Source: Nymphaea colorata
Lineage: Eukaryota; Streptophyta; Magnoliopsida; Nymphaeales; Nymphaeaceae
Direction: 5' to 3'
Length of the DNA: 64,000 nt
NCBI RefSeq assembly: GCF_008831285.2
Contig: NC_045146.1
Span: 1,321,001 to 1,385,000, forward strand
This document shows positions 37,689 to 50,749 of this stretch, in pieces (positions within the stretch are counted from its first letter, which is position 1; each line of letters begins with the position of its first letter). The notes beneath the pieces are model-generated. The model was not told the DNA's origin. It saw only the letters and a list, made by a program, of their open reading frames with translations, and did not search any database. Position numbers and translations under genes: made by a program.

Positions 37689-38182
37689 GGGGTGAGCAAC
37701 GAGTCGAGCTACTCAAGCTCGACTTGTTAATGCTTGGCTCGTGAACGGGTTCGAGTTGAGTCATTTGCTTAACTAGTCGAGATCGAGTTCATGAGTCAAC
37801 TCATTCAAATACTCGAGTTGATTTCGAGCTCGACGCGTAACTGCCGAGTCGAGCTCGACCTTAATCGAGTTTGTCGAGCCTTAATCAAGTCGATATATTC
37901 ATACAAGTTTATGAGTTTGTCGAGCCATATTCGAGTCGAGTTCGAGCTCAACACATAAGGATGACTATCAATTATATTCAAACAAATTTGTCGAACCTTA
38001 ATCGAGTCAAGCTCTAGCTCGACACATAACTGTCGAGTCGAGCTCGAGCTACTTCCGTCGAGCTATTCTCGAGCTCGAGCCGAGTCGAGCTATTCTCGAG
38101 CCGAGTTGAGCTCGAGGTTTTATTAGTCGAGCCGAACTCAAGCTGACTGAACTTGGGCTCGACTCGACTCGTCTTCACCCCC
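37689..38182. mobile_element. GAGCTCGA-rich inverted-repeat element
   Basis: About 494 bp consisting largely of permutations of GAGTCGAGCTCGA. It is bounded by GGGGTGAGCAACGAGTCGAG on the left and by the complement GGGGTGAAGACGAGTCGAG on the right. It is highly self-complementary and has no open frame. No certain target duplication was seen. Confidence 0.65.
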
Positions 38183-38697
38183 ATCGACGGCTTTAACCAT
38201 CAGCAAATGTTCTGAAAACCGTTGGCAAAAGTTTTGCCCCGCGGCCCACAATAGAAGGCCAAAGATGAGAATAATATGAAGTTTTGATTAGTGATTTTCT
38301 CTTGGTTAGATAGTTCCTTCAAGCAGTTGGTCTGCAACAGCACTCCTCAAGCAGTTTGGTAGGCGACAGCACTACTCTTATGGTCAGCATTATTGGGCAA
38401 GGAAGTAGACAAGAGCTGTCGTTGGGAAGATGCCAAAGGCTTGAACATCTTCTTCTTTCACAATGATGTGATTTCTGCCTTAGGCAGCTTTTTGGTTAAG
38501 AGATTTTCCTAGTGGTACACATTACGTTACAAAAGCATGAAGCCATGAATTGGAACGTTACTACTTTTCCTCCTATTGTGTTGTCTATTTGAAGTTAACA
38601 CTTGTAAAACTATAGCAATAATGCTTCCCCCCCTCTCACCGGTGCAAGCCACGACAATAATAAATCTTCAAAAAATAACACTCAAGACTTTTAGTTT

Positions 38698-39110
38698 TCC
38701 ACGTTGGTGTGGGTGGAAAATCGTGAAGATACAACAAGTTACCGTCGTCATCGTCATCATCGCATCATCATTGGGGATGTCAATAGATCCAATTGAAGTG
38801 CTTCAGAAAAAGTCGGATATGATAGGAACAAATTTAATGTCTGATATGGATGTAAGAAATGAATCCTCAAACGATAATATTTGATAATTTAATTTCAGAA
38901 GTTAAGTGAGCTTTGACTCTTTCACTCTTCCACATTGGTATAGCTGGAAAAGATGTGAAGATACAACAAGTTACCGTCATCGTCGTCGTCATCATCACAT
39001 CATCATCAGGAATGTCAATAGAGCAGATTTGGTTGGTTCATATACCCAATGAAATTACTTTTGAAGAGACGGATATTATAGTCACAAATTTAACGTCTGA
39101 CATGGATTAA
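38698..39110. repeat. Diverged tandem duplication around a CATCGTC run
   Basis: Two copies (about 38,698-38,870 and 38,930-39,110) share GTGAAGATACAACAAGTTAC, a CGTCATCATC run, and GGAATGTCAATAGA-type sequence. Both copies keep an open plus-strand frame containing KIQQVTV and GMSI (38,576-38,884 and 38,913-39,110). No known family is recognised, so this is annotated as a repeat and not as a gene. Confidence 0.6.
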
Positions 39111-40390
39111 AAGAATGACACTTGATAACATTCGGATTCATTTTTAAAGAAAAATCTGATTAAATTTGAATATGAATTTGGACTTAGTTTTAAATAAATA
39201 TCTTACATCTAATGTCTGTATATTTTGAAAATTGGTTTTTAATATATAATAATGAGGTTTTGATTCAGTTGTGTAATTAAATTCAGATTCAGATTTAGTT
39301 GTCATGAATTTAAGATCGAATTCAGATCAGATTCAACTATCAAATTGAAGATTTAGTTAGGATGTGGTACAGATTTTTCATTTTATTCAAATGTGAATCC
39401 GAATTCAAATCAGAATATGTGTGCACAACTGATAACAACGGGTAGGTCCTATTTGAATCTGATCCATTGACATAACTAACCATCATATTGTTTCTACAAT
39501 TCATAGAGCCACCTGAAGTAGGTTGCGGAGGAAAGAGTGGTTCAAATTCATATACGGATCTCACTATAAATATCAAATTTTCTTTCTACACTTAGTTTAA
39601 ATCATAATGTTGTGCTTGTAAGAAGCAGATTTATGTTCTCTAGTTCACAAATTTCTTTGTTTTCTAATTACAAGTAGAACCTTCTGATGTTGATCGCTTT
39701 AGAGCACATTAACTAGCAGCTTTTGAGGTTCAGATTTCAGTCTGGGGTCAACTTCAATGGTCTAAGGTGCATCTGTGATGGAAGAAACACAATTTACATC
39801 ATTCCCCAACATCAATGAGGTCTTGAGGCTACAAAAAGAGATGCCCAACTCAAAATTTGACAACTCAAACCCCTAAATCAGGGTATAGTAATTCTCATAT
39901 TCATTAATGCACAATGTTGCATTCAATTGAGGCTTTAATGAGAAAGGAATGGTCCATATCTGTTTTCTTTTCTTGTTTTTACGGTAATGTTAGAACCAAC
40001 AAAAAGGAAGACTACTGACATTGATCCACAGGCTGATTTGCTGAGAGAAAAAGAAAAAAGGCAACAGGAAAGAAAGGGAGAAGGGAAAATTGCTAAATGG
40101 AATCTTACAAGATGTAAAGATCTTTTAAAGACTTTGGGACTTTTCCTTTCCTTTCTTCCTTTCACTTTTATGAAGAAAAAAGAAAAATATTACTGATGCA
40201 GACCTTATATTAGATCAATACATCGTCAATCACCATAAGCATTGGTACAATATCTTCAACGATCCCTTCTTGCAAACCAGAAAAGGCCTGGCTGTCATCG
40301 TCGTCAGTGGTCCATTCTCACTTACACCTCATGACAACTTATGCAAATTTTTCGTGTCAAACCTAGAATGTCCCTTCCTATATGTAGCTC
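39111..40390. other. Intergenic, dispersed repeat only
   Basis: 39,120-39,560 is another A+T-rich dispersed element block (GAATCCGAATTCAAATCAG and similar). The remainder shows no recognisable gene. Confidence 0.4.
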
Positions 40391-40452
40391 CAAGGAGCAT
40401 AGCATAGTTGGCCGAGTTGGCTGTTGTGTAAACATGTTGTTGGCTCGACTTT
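40391..40452 (+). mobile_element. SINE head, diverged copy
   Basis: CAAGGAGCATAGCATAGTTG (A-box region) followed about 40 bp later by TGGCTCGACTTTC (B-box-like at about 40,441). Same family as 36,618 and 57,596. Confidence 0.45.
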
Positions 40453-40563
40453 CGTGGGTGATACTCTCCAAGACTGTGAATTATAGTGCAGCAGCCACCC
40501 AAGTTCGAAAGCAAGATTCTGAAGTACTTCAGAAGCAAGGAAGCTTCGACCCCAAGTTTTTTT

Positions 40564-41560
40564 AATCAGTTTTTGAAACCTGGTTAGATGACAAGATAAA
40601 CTTATATTTTCTTTGAAAAAACACCTGTAGGGAGGCCAAGTTATTCACCTTTATTAAAAAAGCCATTTTGTCAAAACTGAGGTCTTTACAAGCTTAATTT
40701 TCGGTGTCTAGCACAGAACAACATTGTTTTGCTTCCAAAACAGCATTTGAATGTGTCAACCAAGCACAACCAAAGCAAAATCTTGACAGTAGTTCCCACT
40801 CTCAAACTTTTTTTTTAAAGAAAAAAAGCAGGTATTAGATGCATTCTCAAACACAAACAAAGTCATGTTCTATTAAAAAAAACGAAGCTTGTGTTTTCGA
40901 TAACCCCCTAAAAAATGATAACCAAATTTTGCAACAACCATTGTTTTAATCAGTTTTTGAAACCTGGTTTATGTGGTTTAGGTGGCAAGATAAACTTATA
41001 TTTTCTTTGAGAAAAACCTGTAGGGAGGCTAAGTTATTTCACCCCTATTAAAAATGTCATTTTGTCAAAATTGGGGTTTTTACAAGCATAATTTTCGGTG
41101 TCTAGCACAGAACAACATTGTTTTGCTTCCAAAACACCATTTAAAGGTGTCACCCAAGCACATCCTAAGAAAAGTCCTGGAAGTAGTTCCCACGCTCAAA
41201 CCTTTAAAAAAAAAAAGCAGGTGTTATGTTCTCTCTCAAACACAAACAAAGTCATGTCTACTCGAGAAGACGAAGCTCGTGTTTTCCATGACACTATAAA
41301 ACATGATAGCCAAATTTTGCTACAACCGTTTTTTTTAACCAGTTTTTGAAACCAGGTTTACGTGTTTAGGTGGCAAGATAAACTCATATTTTCGACAAAA
41401 AAAACCGTGTAGGGAGGCCAAGTTATCCACCTCTTTTAAAAATATCATTTTGTCAAAACCAGGGGCTTTCTAAGTTTAATTTTCGGTGTTTAGCACAGAA
41501 CAACATTGTTTTTCTTTCAAAACAGCATTTAGAGGTGTCACCCAAGCGCACCCTAAGGAG
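40564..41560. repeat. About 385-bp tandem repeat, 2.6 copies
   Basis: Copies start at 40,564, 40,948 and 41,337 (periods 384 and 389 bp), each with AATCAGTTTTTGAAACCTGG or a close variant. The shared order is GGCAAGATAAACT, CTGTAGGGAGGCCAAGTTAT, CATTTTGTCAAAA, TTTTCGGTGTCTAGCACAG, AACAACATTGTTTTGCTTCC. The third copy stops near 41,560. Short frames inside are not conserved between copies. Confidence 0.85.
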
Positions 41561-42314
41561 TCCACACCAAAACACAAAAGAAAGTGATAAAAAATGAATA
41601 CACATCCCTGTCTCTTAAGGGAATCAAATTTTGTATTCAGCTCCAGACCATACTTCTCAAGAGAACAGGACAAGTGATTACATAGTTAAATTAATTGACC
41701 CTCCAAAGGATCACATCGGGGGCGGACCGACCTTGACAATTGTGTTTTTTTTATGAAGCTATAATTACACGTGGAAATCCTAAAGATGGAGCATAACGGC
41801 TACATTGGCTCGGGCTAGTGGTTGGTAGGTAACCCGTCATTTGGTTGGTTTGAGAAGAAGCGATATGCAGAAGCTGATAGACTCTAACCTAGACACTAGT
41901 GCTGATGCGAACCACGGAGGTGAAGGAATATTGAGGGGAGAGACAGAGAGGAGGAAATTTCGGCTCTCTCTGGCTTAGACAGTGAGACAAGCCTCCCACT
42001 AACCAACCCGAAAAATAAATGCCAAAAGGATTATAATTAGGAGAGGATTGAAGAAATTATGGATGAAATTTATTTTGTTGAAAGAATGAGAAAATGAAGG
42101 ATACTGTATATGAAAGGATATACGTCTTTCATGGATGGAAGATACCAAGGGAAACTTCCAAGTGAAGAAAATTGACATGTAATCTAACTTGTCCTTTGCC
42201 AAGACCAATAAACAATATTATGTCTTTGTTAACAACAGTTGTTGAAGATAATAACCTAGGAGAAAAAGTACAAGTAATTGCTAGGCATCCTAATGTCATT
42301 CATTGTGAAAATAA
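41561..42314. other. Intergenic, nothing recognised
   Basis: A+T-rich DNA with a TGGCTCGGGCTAGTGG stretch near 41,805 that may be a remote SINE-head relic. No gene is seen. Confidence 0.3.
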
Positions 42315-42322
42315 CTTCCAAG

Positions 42323-42500
42323 CAGTGGCAGAGATAGAAAAATTAGCTGGAGGGCCACAGGCTTAGAAACATTTATATCTGAAGGGGCACATATATATGT
42401 ATAAAAGTAAATATTAAATTTGCCAATGTAAAAATAAAAGAATTTTAAAGAGTTGGCTTGGGCAACTGCCCACACCAGCCCACATGTGGCTGCTCCATTG
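42323..42500. mobile_element. hAT-like MITE with 8-bp target duplication
   Basis: A 178-bp element between CTTCCAAG (42,315-42,322) and CTTTCAAG (42,501-42,508), which match at 7 of 8 positions. The left end is CAGTGGCAGAG. The right end is GGCTGCTCCATTG, complement CAATGGAGCAGCC. The subterminal sequence GGGCAACTGCCCACACCAGC marks the family. Confidence 0.8.
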
Positions 42501-42508
42501 CTTTCAAG

Positions 42509-44049
42509 TTTTTCTCCAGTGCTTTGCTTTCCATTAACAACAGAAAGAAGCAACTCTTTTCAAAGGAACACAGGATGCAGCTTTATTGTTTGACCTGCAG
42601 GATCAATTGCAGTAAAACAGCTTGCTGGGAGTTAAGCCCCTTCCTTTATTGAAGCCAGAAAGGATATATACAACAAGAAAAAAGATCTGAGAAAATAAAC
42701 CACCGATCTTCACAACACAAAAAACAGAGAGCTGACGAGACATCAAAAAACCAAAATTAGCTGTTAAACTGCAGAAAAACTTCATCGCCTCATGATTCAT
42801 TTAAAAAAAAGGACCTTTCCCCACTTTGATTATGTTCATGTAGGGCTGTAGAAATCTGTCACACTCCTGCCACTTCCTCCTTGCCTATGTCTCATCATTG
42901 GATGTGATCACTGTCATAGGCCCTCCATATTCTGACTTTATCATGTTAACTGATAAAGAACATTGTGAAACAGTTAAACGAAGATTTTTCTAACTTTATC
43001 ATATTTTTATATTACAAAAAGAAAGGGATTTTTGTGTTAAAATCTTCATTCTTCAAAAAACAAACAGAATGTTATTTTAATTTCCTTATTAAACAAGAAA
43101 ACCATCGCTAAGTACTATGAAACAATAGTTTATATGTAGACGACAAGCAATCATTATTTTTCTTCATCTTATTCAATATTAGTTTCCTGTTCTACACGAT
43201 TTTGCACGTTGGAAATACTTTTTTATTGTTGAAATCATATCAAATCACCTGTAATTTTCAGTCTTCTCGAAGAATCTGGACGTTATAACTTTAGTAATCA
43301 GTTTCCGGACGCTACGGTCGACAGGTGTTCTTTTTTAAGTCCTTGAAAATTTAGACCCTTAACTTTTTAGACGGAAAGTAAATATCGTATATAATTCGTT
43401 GAGGAAACAACAAATATGTTCACTGACAAAGGCGGTATATGGCGACATTCGATTATCCGCGTTGCCGGAAAATGGCTGTTGTCTACGGCGACTTGTCAAG
43501 CTTTCTGCAAATGTAAAAGCTGTGATTCCTATGCACTCGTTCACACGATATCAAGTGGAGATTATGTTAGCGGTTGGCGTGAAGGTACGTGAGGTCTCTC
43601 ACTGAACCGTGTGCCCCATTAAGCCTACTGTAAAACCTCATTTTTAGTGATTAGATTTAGGTAGACCTGAGTCCAATTATATAGATTAGCATCACAAAAT
43701 TAAGGACTCTACATAAGACCAATTGAAAATTTGTTAATCATATATTTAATGTCACATAAAAAAAAAAAGGTCTTTGTCCATGCTGCTTCAAGGAAGATGA
43801 TCCAATGGTTATGGTCTTGACTCTTGCTATATCTGTTTTGTCCTATTTGTTGGCTTAAGATGCCCCTACCAACTTGATGTATCCATTATAAATTTGTTTT
43901 GTAACCCCGACAATAAAGTGAACAAGAAAAATCTCATCTTCTTCTACCATGCACGTACATAGGCTGGAAGACCAACCATGTAAGTCTATGGTGTTCATCC
44001 TTCCTTGATCTCTTGCATTCGTTTTAATAGTTGTCATACAATTCAAAGT
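42509..44049. other. Intergenic, nothing recognised
   Basis: A+T-rich DNA without a recognisable gene, RNA or clear element. Confidence 0.35.
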
Positions 44050-44205
44050 TAGATATCTGTCGTTGAAAGCATCATAAACCATTGCTAAAGCCATCATGAA
44101 CTGTTGATGCACCATAAATTGTTGCTATTGCTCTTTCAACTGTATTTAAGCAATGTATTTTTAATTTTTAACCATTCAACAACACACATGACATCCAACC
44201 GTTGT
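44050..44205. mobile_element. Inverted-repeat element (ACCATAAACCG family), diverged
   Basis: Contains CATCATAAACCATTGCTAAA and CACCATAAATTGTTGCTATT, the interior hallmark of this family, and ends in CAACAACACACATGACATCC. The ends are too diverged for a firm boundary. Confidence 0.45.
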
Positions 44206-45440
44206 TTTGTTCATGCAATAATTTGCGGACACGGATCTCCGTGTAGAAGGCATTAGCTGCTCTCAACTCGGTCTTGTTGATATGCTTTTTGCAACAATGA
44301 AACAATAGCGTTTGATAGCCTCGGATCTTAAATCTTAACTGAAACAATGGATTTATACTATGTAAAAATGAAATTAGAGATCGTCAATATATGGCCAACA
44401 CCTCAAATCTTATCTCTGGTTGGAGGAGTAGTCTGATCCCAAATCATCTGGTCTGACCTCATGAACCCTCGGGTCCAACTTTATATCACAAGTTTTTTTT
44501 TTTAAAAAAAATTAAAGCCTAATTTTTAACGGAAATATGTGAACAAATTAAAATTTGCAATTTATTAACGTTCGATACCCTTTATCTTTTATACATTACA
44601 AACGAAAACAGTTTAAATGATATTTTCTAATAACTGGTAACAAATATAAGGTCCATGTTTTTCATGGACAACACTACACAAAACCTAGGCATTATCGTCG
44701 ACTACCAGAAAATGTGAGAACATAGACAAGCGTTGGTAAAGGTTTTATCAATGTTTCCTACCATCATTAGTAAAACGAGTGTAAGTAAAAATCATCATCG
44801 ACACAGACACACTGATGTAGGCCATCACCGACGTGGTCAAAAGATATCTGTCACTAGCAGGCAAATAAATTAAGCACCTTTGTAGCTAATGACAGTAATA
44901 ATAATTATTCATTTGTTTGTTGATACTATTAAGTGTTAGGAGAAAAACTAAAAGGACTCGATATTTTCTCTAAAAGGACTCGACATTTGTTGATATCTGC
45001 AACCTCCGGCCCAAGGTAAAACTCAAGAGTACAAAGTGGTAGGATTTGATATTCGCCTTAATATTCACATTAATGCAACGGCCAAAGCCAACTAGGATTT
45101 GCAGCAGGCTTGTCTTCTCCTGACATAATGATTAGATTGAAGGTATACGATTTTGTACAACCAAATTATTTTGTGTGTAATTTCTTCACAGGTTAAAATC
45201 CATCGTACCTACGCAGTCTGACATGATAAGATGCCTCAGAATAGATATACATCTCCATCAATTAACTAGTGACCTACATCAACTTAGAGCGTTTCAGTTG
45301 ACCAACGTGAATCCAGAGAGAGAGAAATTATTAGGCACTTACATGTAAATGCTAAATGGATAAAGAAAAATCTCAACCTGCATAGTTTTTAAGATTTTCA
45401 GGTAAGAGCATGGACTGGAATTCTTATCTTAAAGATTTAC

Positions 45441-45545
45441 TTCCTTTCATTTTCTACATTCTATATTTACTTTGCACAATTCCTTTCATTTTCTACATTC
45501 TATATTTACTTTGCACAATTCCTTTCATTTTCTACATTCTATACA
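45441..45545. repeat. 39-bp tandem repeat, 2.7 copies
   Basis: The unit TTCCTTTCATTTTCTACATT followed by CTATATTTACTTTGCACAA repeats with a period of exactly 39 bp. Copies are virtually identical. Confidence 0.9.
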
Positions 45546-45649
45546 TTTATGCTATGGGTATTTTTGCATGATTTTGCAGTATTCTTTGAGATTCATGTCG
45601 ATCACAAGTTCATTGATTGACATGTACATCTAGCATTTTTGTTATCTAG

Positions 45650-45681
<32 letters not shown>

Positions 45682-46355
45682 TGAAAATAAACACTACTAA
45701 AATTAATTTTCTTTAGGTTCGCATTGTAAATCAAGTGAAACTAAATAACCGGACAAGAAGAACCTTAGACATGACTGTTCCACGCAAAGTACAGACAGAA
45801 TCTGCGAGCTGAATTGAAGATATCTGAACAGGGCCGATCCACCGGCCACTATAGTCCAAGACTTCTTGATCACATACATCTGCACGGAGGGAACATGATT
45901 TTCTTGTTTTTTATGCTTTTTCTCAGCAATAATGTTTTTCTTGACCTTCTACGCTTTCCCTCCATCGAGCAATGGAATCTTTATCGTGGCCTTTCTGTGT
46001 CTCTATGTACATATCTTTTTAATGAGCACATAGGTTTGGCATTTAAGAAATGTCTACGTAGTTTTATGCTCACAGTAGATCCACCTCGATCAGGACAACC
46101 ATGACTCCTTAATCCTTTCAGTAAAGAAATATTGGCAGACATCTGTGACGATCAGCATTCTGTTGATCTTTCTCCGCTGTACAAGATTGATTTTGCTTAA
46201 TGAAGGTAAGAAGCCTAACTCCGAGCAAGCTGTTACTACAACAACTCCTACGATCAAAGGCATTGGTGTCACCCTTTCCTTAAGTTCATGCAGGCATAGG
46301 CCTTGACAGTGATGGAACAGGCCTTGGAGTTTTATGCCATTGGGTGAGTGGCAAA

Positions 46356-46509
46356 CAGTAGTGGAGCTACTTGTTGGCTGCGGTGGGCCACTTCCTATGT
46401 CAGCCCATCAAAAATTTCATTATAATGTGTTAATCTTACATTATTATGTAAATTATTATGTTACAGTACCCACACCAAAACAAGATGAAAAATCTTGGCT
46501 CTGCCATTG
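46356..46509. mobile_element. hAT-like MITE with 8-bp target duplication
   Basis: A 154-bp element between GTGGCAAA (46,348-46,355) and GCGGCAAA (46,510-46,517), 7 of 8 identical. The left end is CAGTAGTGGAGCTAC. The right end is GGCTCTGCCATTG, complement CAATGGCAGAGCC. It is in the same orientation as the 33,113 copy. Confidence 0.75.
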
Positions 46510-46755
46510 GCGGCAAATTAAATTTCTCAACTCCGTGGTGGTTTCTTAGAGTTGGAAATTAAAAGCCAACTCGAATGAAAAGGACAGTAGGCCCATGATC
46601 AATCCACTGAGACGATGTCACCCTAAAATTGCTTTACAGGCGATAAGTGACGAGTAATACTTAGAGTTTTCTTTTTGTAAAGGTGCTTTTCGATCTTTTT
46701 TCTAATGGACCATATGAAAATTGAGCTGTTTTTCATGGAGCAAATGAAATAAGCG

Positions 46756-46894
46756 GTCCGCATGGTGTTGCCAGATGACAAAATATTTAAAATTTGTTAC
46801 TAAAAACACCATGCAATTGAAGCACTAGCAATGATTTATAGTTAGTACTAACAATTTATGGCATTTTTAAGTATTTAGCCATTCGGCGGTCAGC
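46756..46894. mobile_element. Inverted-repeat element (ACCATAAACCG family)
   Basis: Interior words AAACACCATGCAATTG and TATTTAGCCATTCGGCGG, with TTATGGCATTTTTAAG. The left end is GGTGTTGCCAGATG and the right end CATTCGGCGGTCAGCG. A diverged member of the family at 34,879. Confidence 0.45.
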
Positions 46895-48592
46895 GAATTT
46901 TAATTTTCCATTTCCAAAAGTTCTCAGAATTTCTTGTTCTCACATTTTGGAAACTCCAATAAAATTAACAATGGTAACCATGTTTTAGAAAGATAACGTA
47001 TGAAAATAAAAGTGTTAGGTGCTAATTAATACTACAGTTATTATGATTGCTTAATGAATAAGATTTGGGAAGTGGCAGGTGATCAAAACACGAGGAGGAT
47101 CAAGCAAATCAGTTAGATGAGAGCTGAAGAAAAAAAGGAAACGGATTTCTTGGCAGGAGGAGAAATATATGAGAAGTCATAATATATCAACTGATTGTTT
47201 ATTCCAAGGATTGAAGATGTTTTGTTTTATTGTTGTGTATATTTTGTACGAATAGGCGTAATTTTTCTAATTTTTGAGTAGCTATAATAAAATTAAGTAT
47301 TTTATTTATGGTGTTCATCAGTACAGAAAAGCAAACTTTTTCATGATCCATCCAATAATTCGATGAAATGAAAATTTTGTTCGTTTGCTGATTCAAAGAA
47401 CCAAAGTATATAATATTGGTGAAGATATTCGCCTAGGCAAAGTACTAATTAAATTTTTATCCTGATACTTGACATTCATAATTGACAGTTATTTCACAAG
47501 ATAAAAATTGTTTGGTCTACTTTATCTCCTCCTAATTTTCTCTTTTTTCCCCATTGTCACTAATTTCTGTCATGCGTATTTATTGATCAATATCATTTAT
47601 AAAGAATACAAAAAATACTTCCAAAGTTTTTAAATCCCTCAAACAAAACACATTTTTTTTCATTTTTCCAAATAATTTGTCCCTAAATTTGCAAATGATA
47701 CTGCTTTTTCTCCTAAATTGTCTTCTCAAGAGCAAAGAGAAAGGGGAAAGGCTTTGACCTCTCCAAAGTATCTCCTCATAAGTTTTCTTTATATTTCCAC
47801 AATGCGCTTGCTTGAGGTTTTGCACGGTCCTAATTCAAGTAAGTGCCCACAACATTAAATAGCAAGCAATAAAGATCAATCAAAACAGTGAATAGAAAAT
47901 GAATATATAATATATAATATATATTAGAAAACATTGAAAAAGGAAGAAAGACACACCGTGATAACAAATTCAGATTGTAGCTGAAAAATGAAATCAACAG
48001 ACCAACCAACAACGGTCCGTCCAACCAATCGAATATAAGCTTAAGACATTCAAGCAAAAGGAATTTTTCATACCAATTGTGAATCAACTAGATTCTCCGC
48101 AAAAAATATTGTGAGAAATCTCTCCCTCTCTCTTTTTATATAGAATCTGTCCGATGCCATGATTGACGGATTGCATATAATTTAAAATTTATCACAAAAA
48201 AAAGTCGTCAAAGGGTATTAACAGCTGTTTCTTGGGCTTTCAATCACATCTTTTTAATTTTTTCAACCCCACAGCCTTACATCCAGACAATTTTTTAATT
48301 TTTTTTAATCATCCAACAATACGTTTAAATATATATCATAAATTCCCAACCACTAAGTACTAATCATATTTAAAGATGATAAAATGAATTAATTAAGTTG
48401 ATTTAGTCTTAAATATGCATTGAAAAGGAGTAAAATCAGTTAAAATGGGGCTTCATTTTTAGGTCTCTTTTCTTCACGATCCACCAATTCTAAGGTAGAA
48501 AGGATGTCATGGAAAAAAAATAGAAAGAAGCAAGTGAAAGAGTGGAAGGAATGAATATATCTAAAGTTAAAAAAAGACCAGTCTATACATAT
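46895..48592. other. Intergenic A+T-rich sequence
   Basis: No gene is recognised. Minus-strand frames (for example 48,087-47,830, hydrophobic) are A+T-driven and resemble nothing known. Confidence 0.35.
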
Positions 48593-48788
48593 GGGCGGAG
48601 TTAGATTTTTCCTTTTAGTTGGATACTAAATATATGGTTAACAAATTTTCAATTGATCATGAGGCAGTGACCCAAATCTCGTGGGGTACCCTATAGAATC
48701 GATCCCAAGTTCGCCGAAGTTTTAACATTAAATTAAGGTTTCAAAGAATAAGCTACGCTCCATGGAGACCCACCTGCCTCCGCCCCTG
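48593..48788. mobile_element. Mutator-like MITE
   Basis: A 196-bp element starting GGGCGGAGTTAGATTTTTCC and ending GCCTCCGCCCCTG, the inverted complement of the start. Flanks TATACATAT (48,584-48,592) and TTTATATAT (48,789-48,797) agree at 7 of 9 positions, which fits a 9-bp duplication. Same family as 35,760. Confidence 0.6.
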
Positions 48789-49540
48789 TTTATATATAAC
48801 TAAATACTGTGTTATTGTCTACGCTACAATCTTAAGATGAAGAAAATAGTTATGAAAATGATAAATAAAAGAGGAAAGAAGAGAAAAACAAGTGAGAAAA
48901 TGAAAGGAAAACAGATGAACTACTAATATTTTTTAGAGGCGACTCTAACACAAAATCCCCACTTTCTGTCTTTCAATGCATTTAGGAGGAAAGAAAGTTG
49001 TTAGCTCGTGCGAAACACAAGTGATCTCAGAACTAATTAATCTCACATTCACGTCATCACATGGTTCTGATCCTTCGATAAGTAAAGCCTCCCCGACAAA
49101 TTAACGATAAGTGATAATAACGGGAATTGAAACTTTACATCATATTAAGCTGAGGAATATATATATATATATATATATATATAAGTGATTGGTAGAACGA
49201 TTGAGTCAGATCCCGAACCATTGGCTCATGGACAAAAATCATACTAAAAATTGATTGTTAAAATACTTTTTTTGTATAATCTAACCGTCATATGATTTTG
49301 AGAATGTTTTAATGAGAATCATACGCTCAGTCATTTCTCGAATTTAATACGTTTATGTGGTAATAAAAAATGACTAGCTTTTATAGCATTAAATTTTTAA
49401 TAGCTTAAAAATCAATCTTTTCCTTAAAACCAACTTGAAGTAAGACATGTGTTACACTACATCAATCTTTCCATAATCTATGTACTTTGACTCTATCACC
49501 AGGCACGCCGGGCTGTCCAATTATTTCCATCAGGCAGCCC

Positions 49541-49587
<47 letters not shown>
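49541..49587. repeat. (TTA)n microsatellite
   Basis: About 15-16 trinucleotide units of TTA, uninterrupted. Confidence 0.95.
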
Positions 49588-49589
<2 letters not shown>

Positions 49590-50673
49590 ACACATCATCT
49601 ATCTACCAAGAATAGAGAGGGCAAGAAAACCTCACGGCTCCGCCACACTCTTATAGCCGGTGAGCCCGCCGGTGCTCTATAAGATGAAGCTTCTAGTGCA
49701 GCTGAAGTATGCTGGTAGAGGGAAGGGAAGCCCCAGCGGCTCCAGTTTATATATATGTATATATATATATATGTGTGTGTCTCCACATGGCCTAATAATA
49801 ATGTTATTATCGTTAGTTGATTCCGTGGCACTCTTTTTTCTTTGTCTTATCTAATCTCATTTTCTCTATGATTATTTAATCTTACGTGACATGCTTTTGT
49901 AGATTTAGCTCACTTGTCATGAGTTTTGATGCTTGCTTTCTTAGCTATGCTTTTCACTTCCCGTGCATATATTAAACAAATTTTGGATTCTTACGGGAAA
50001 AGGAAACTGCCAAATCTTACTCAAAATTTTCGGCATCCTCATTTTGGGAAGATCTTGCACTACATTCAAAAATTAAAGTGAAATATTACAGGAAGCAAAA
50101 GCAGATATGTAGTTTCGTGTAAATATAACGAACTAAAAAGCTTGTGTCGGTCGACATCGAGACACAAACTTTCTTCTCTTCATCATGTTGACTGCAGGAA
50201 ATGTCACCATGAAATTGGTAGTATATCAAAAATTCCAAAGCTCGATGAATTATTGCTACCATACAAGTTTATGAATCTCAAACTTCTCTAGTTAATTCGA
50301 AAGCTTCCGTAGATGCCCGTTTTATGCAAAGTAAAAAAAAAAACTTTGGCCATTTCTTCCAAAAAATGGAGAAATCCGGGGAATTTTTTTTCTTTGCGAG
50401 AAGATCTTTTTTTTTTTGGGAAATTAAAAAAAAAAATTATTTCGTTCCCATCACTCATAATTCGTTTTTCTCTCTCGCACTTTCTGTCATTTCGTCCCCA
50501 TTTTGTCAATGCGTTTCATGTTTTTCACGTCAACGGACCTGAGTTGGGTATACACACTGTTTCACCAATCGAGGGGTACTGTTTAATTGAATCAGCAAAG
50601 AAAGAGAAAAAAATTAAAGAATTACAGGATGTATAGATTTTACCAATTCGATATTTCAACTCCAACCAAGCTG

Positions 50674-50675
<2 letters not shown>

Positions 50676-50744
<69 letters not shown>
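50676..50744. repeat. (TA)n microsatellite
   Basis: About 34 uninterrupted TA units in non-coding DNA upstream of the AP2/ERF gene. TA tracts this long are prone to cruciform extrusion and to assembly errors. Confidence 0.95.

Positions 50745-50749
<5 letters not shown>

Noticed and set aside
45441-45545. CRISPR-like array
   Set aside because: The 39-bp units are contiguous with no spacers, so this is an ordinary tandem repeat. No CRISPR is expected in a plant nuclear genome.
50288-50636. Overlapping frames of 70-107 codons on both strands
   Set aside because: They are created by poly-A/poly-T runs and have Lys/Phe-rich products with no homology that I can recognise.
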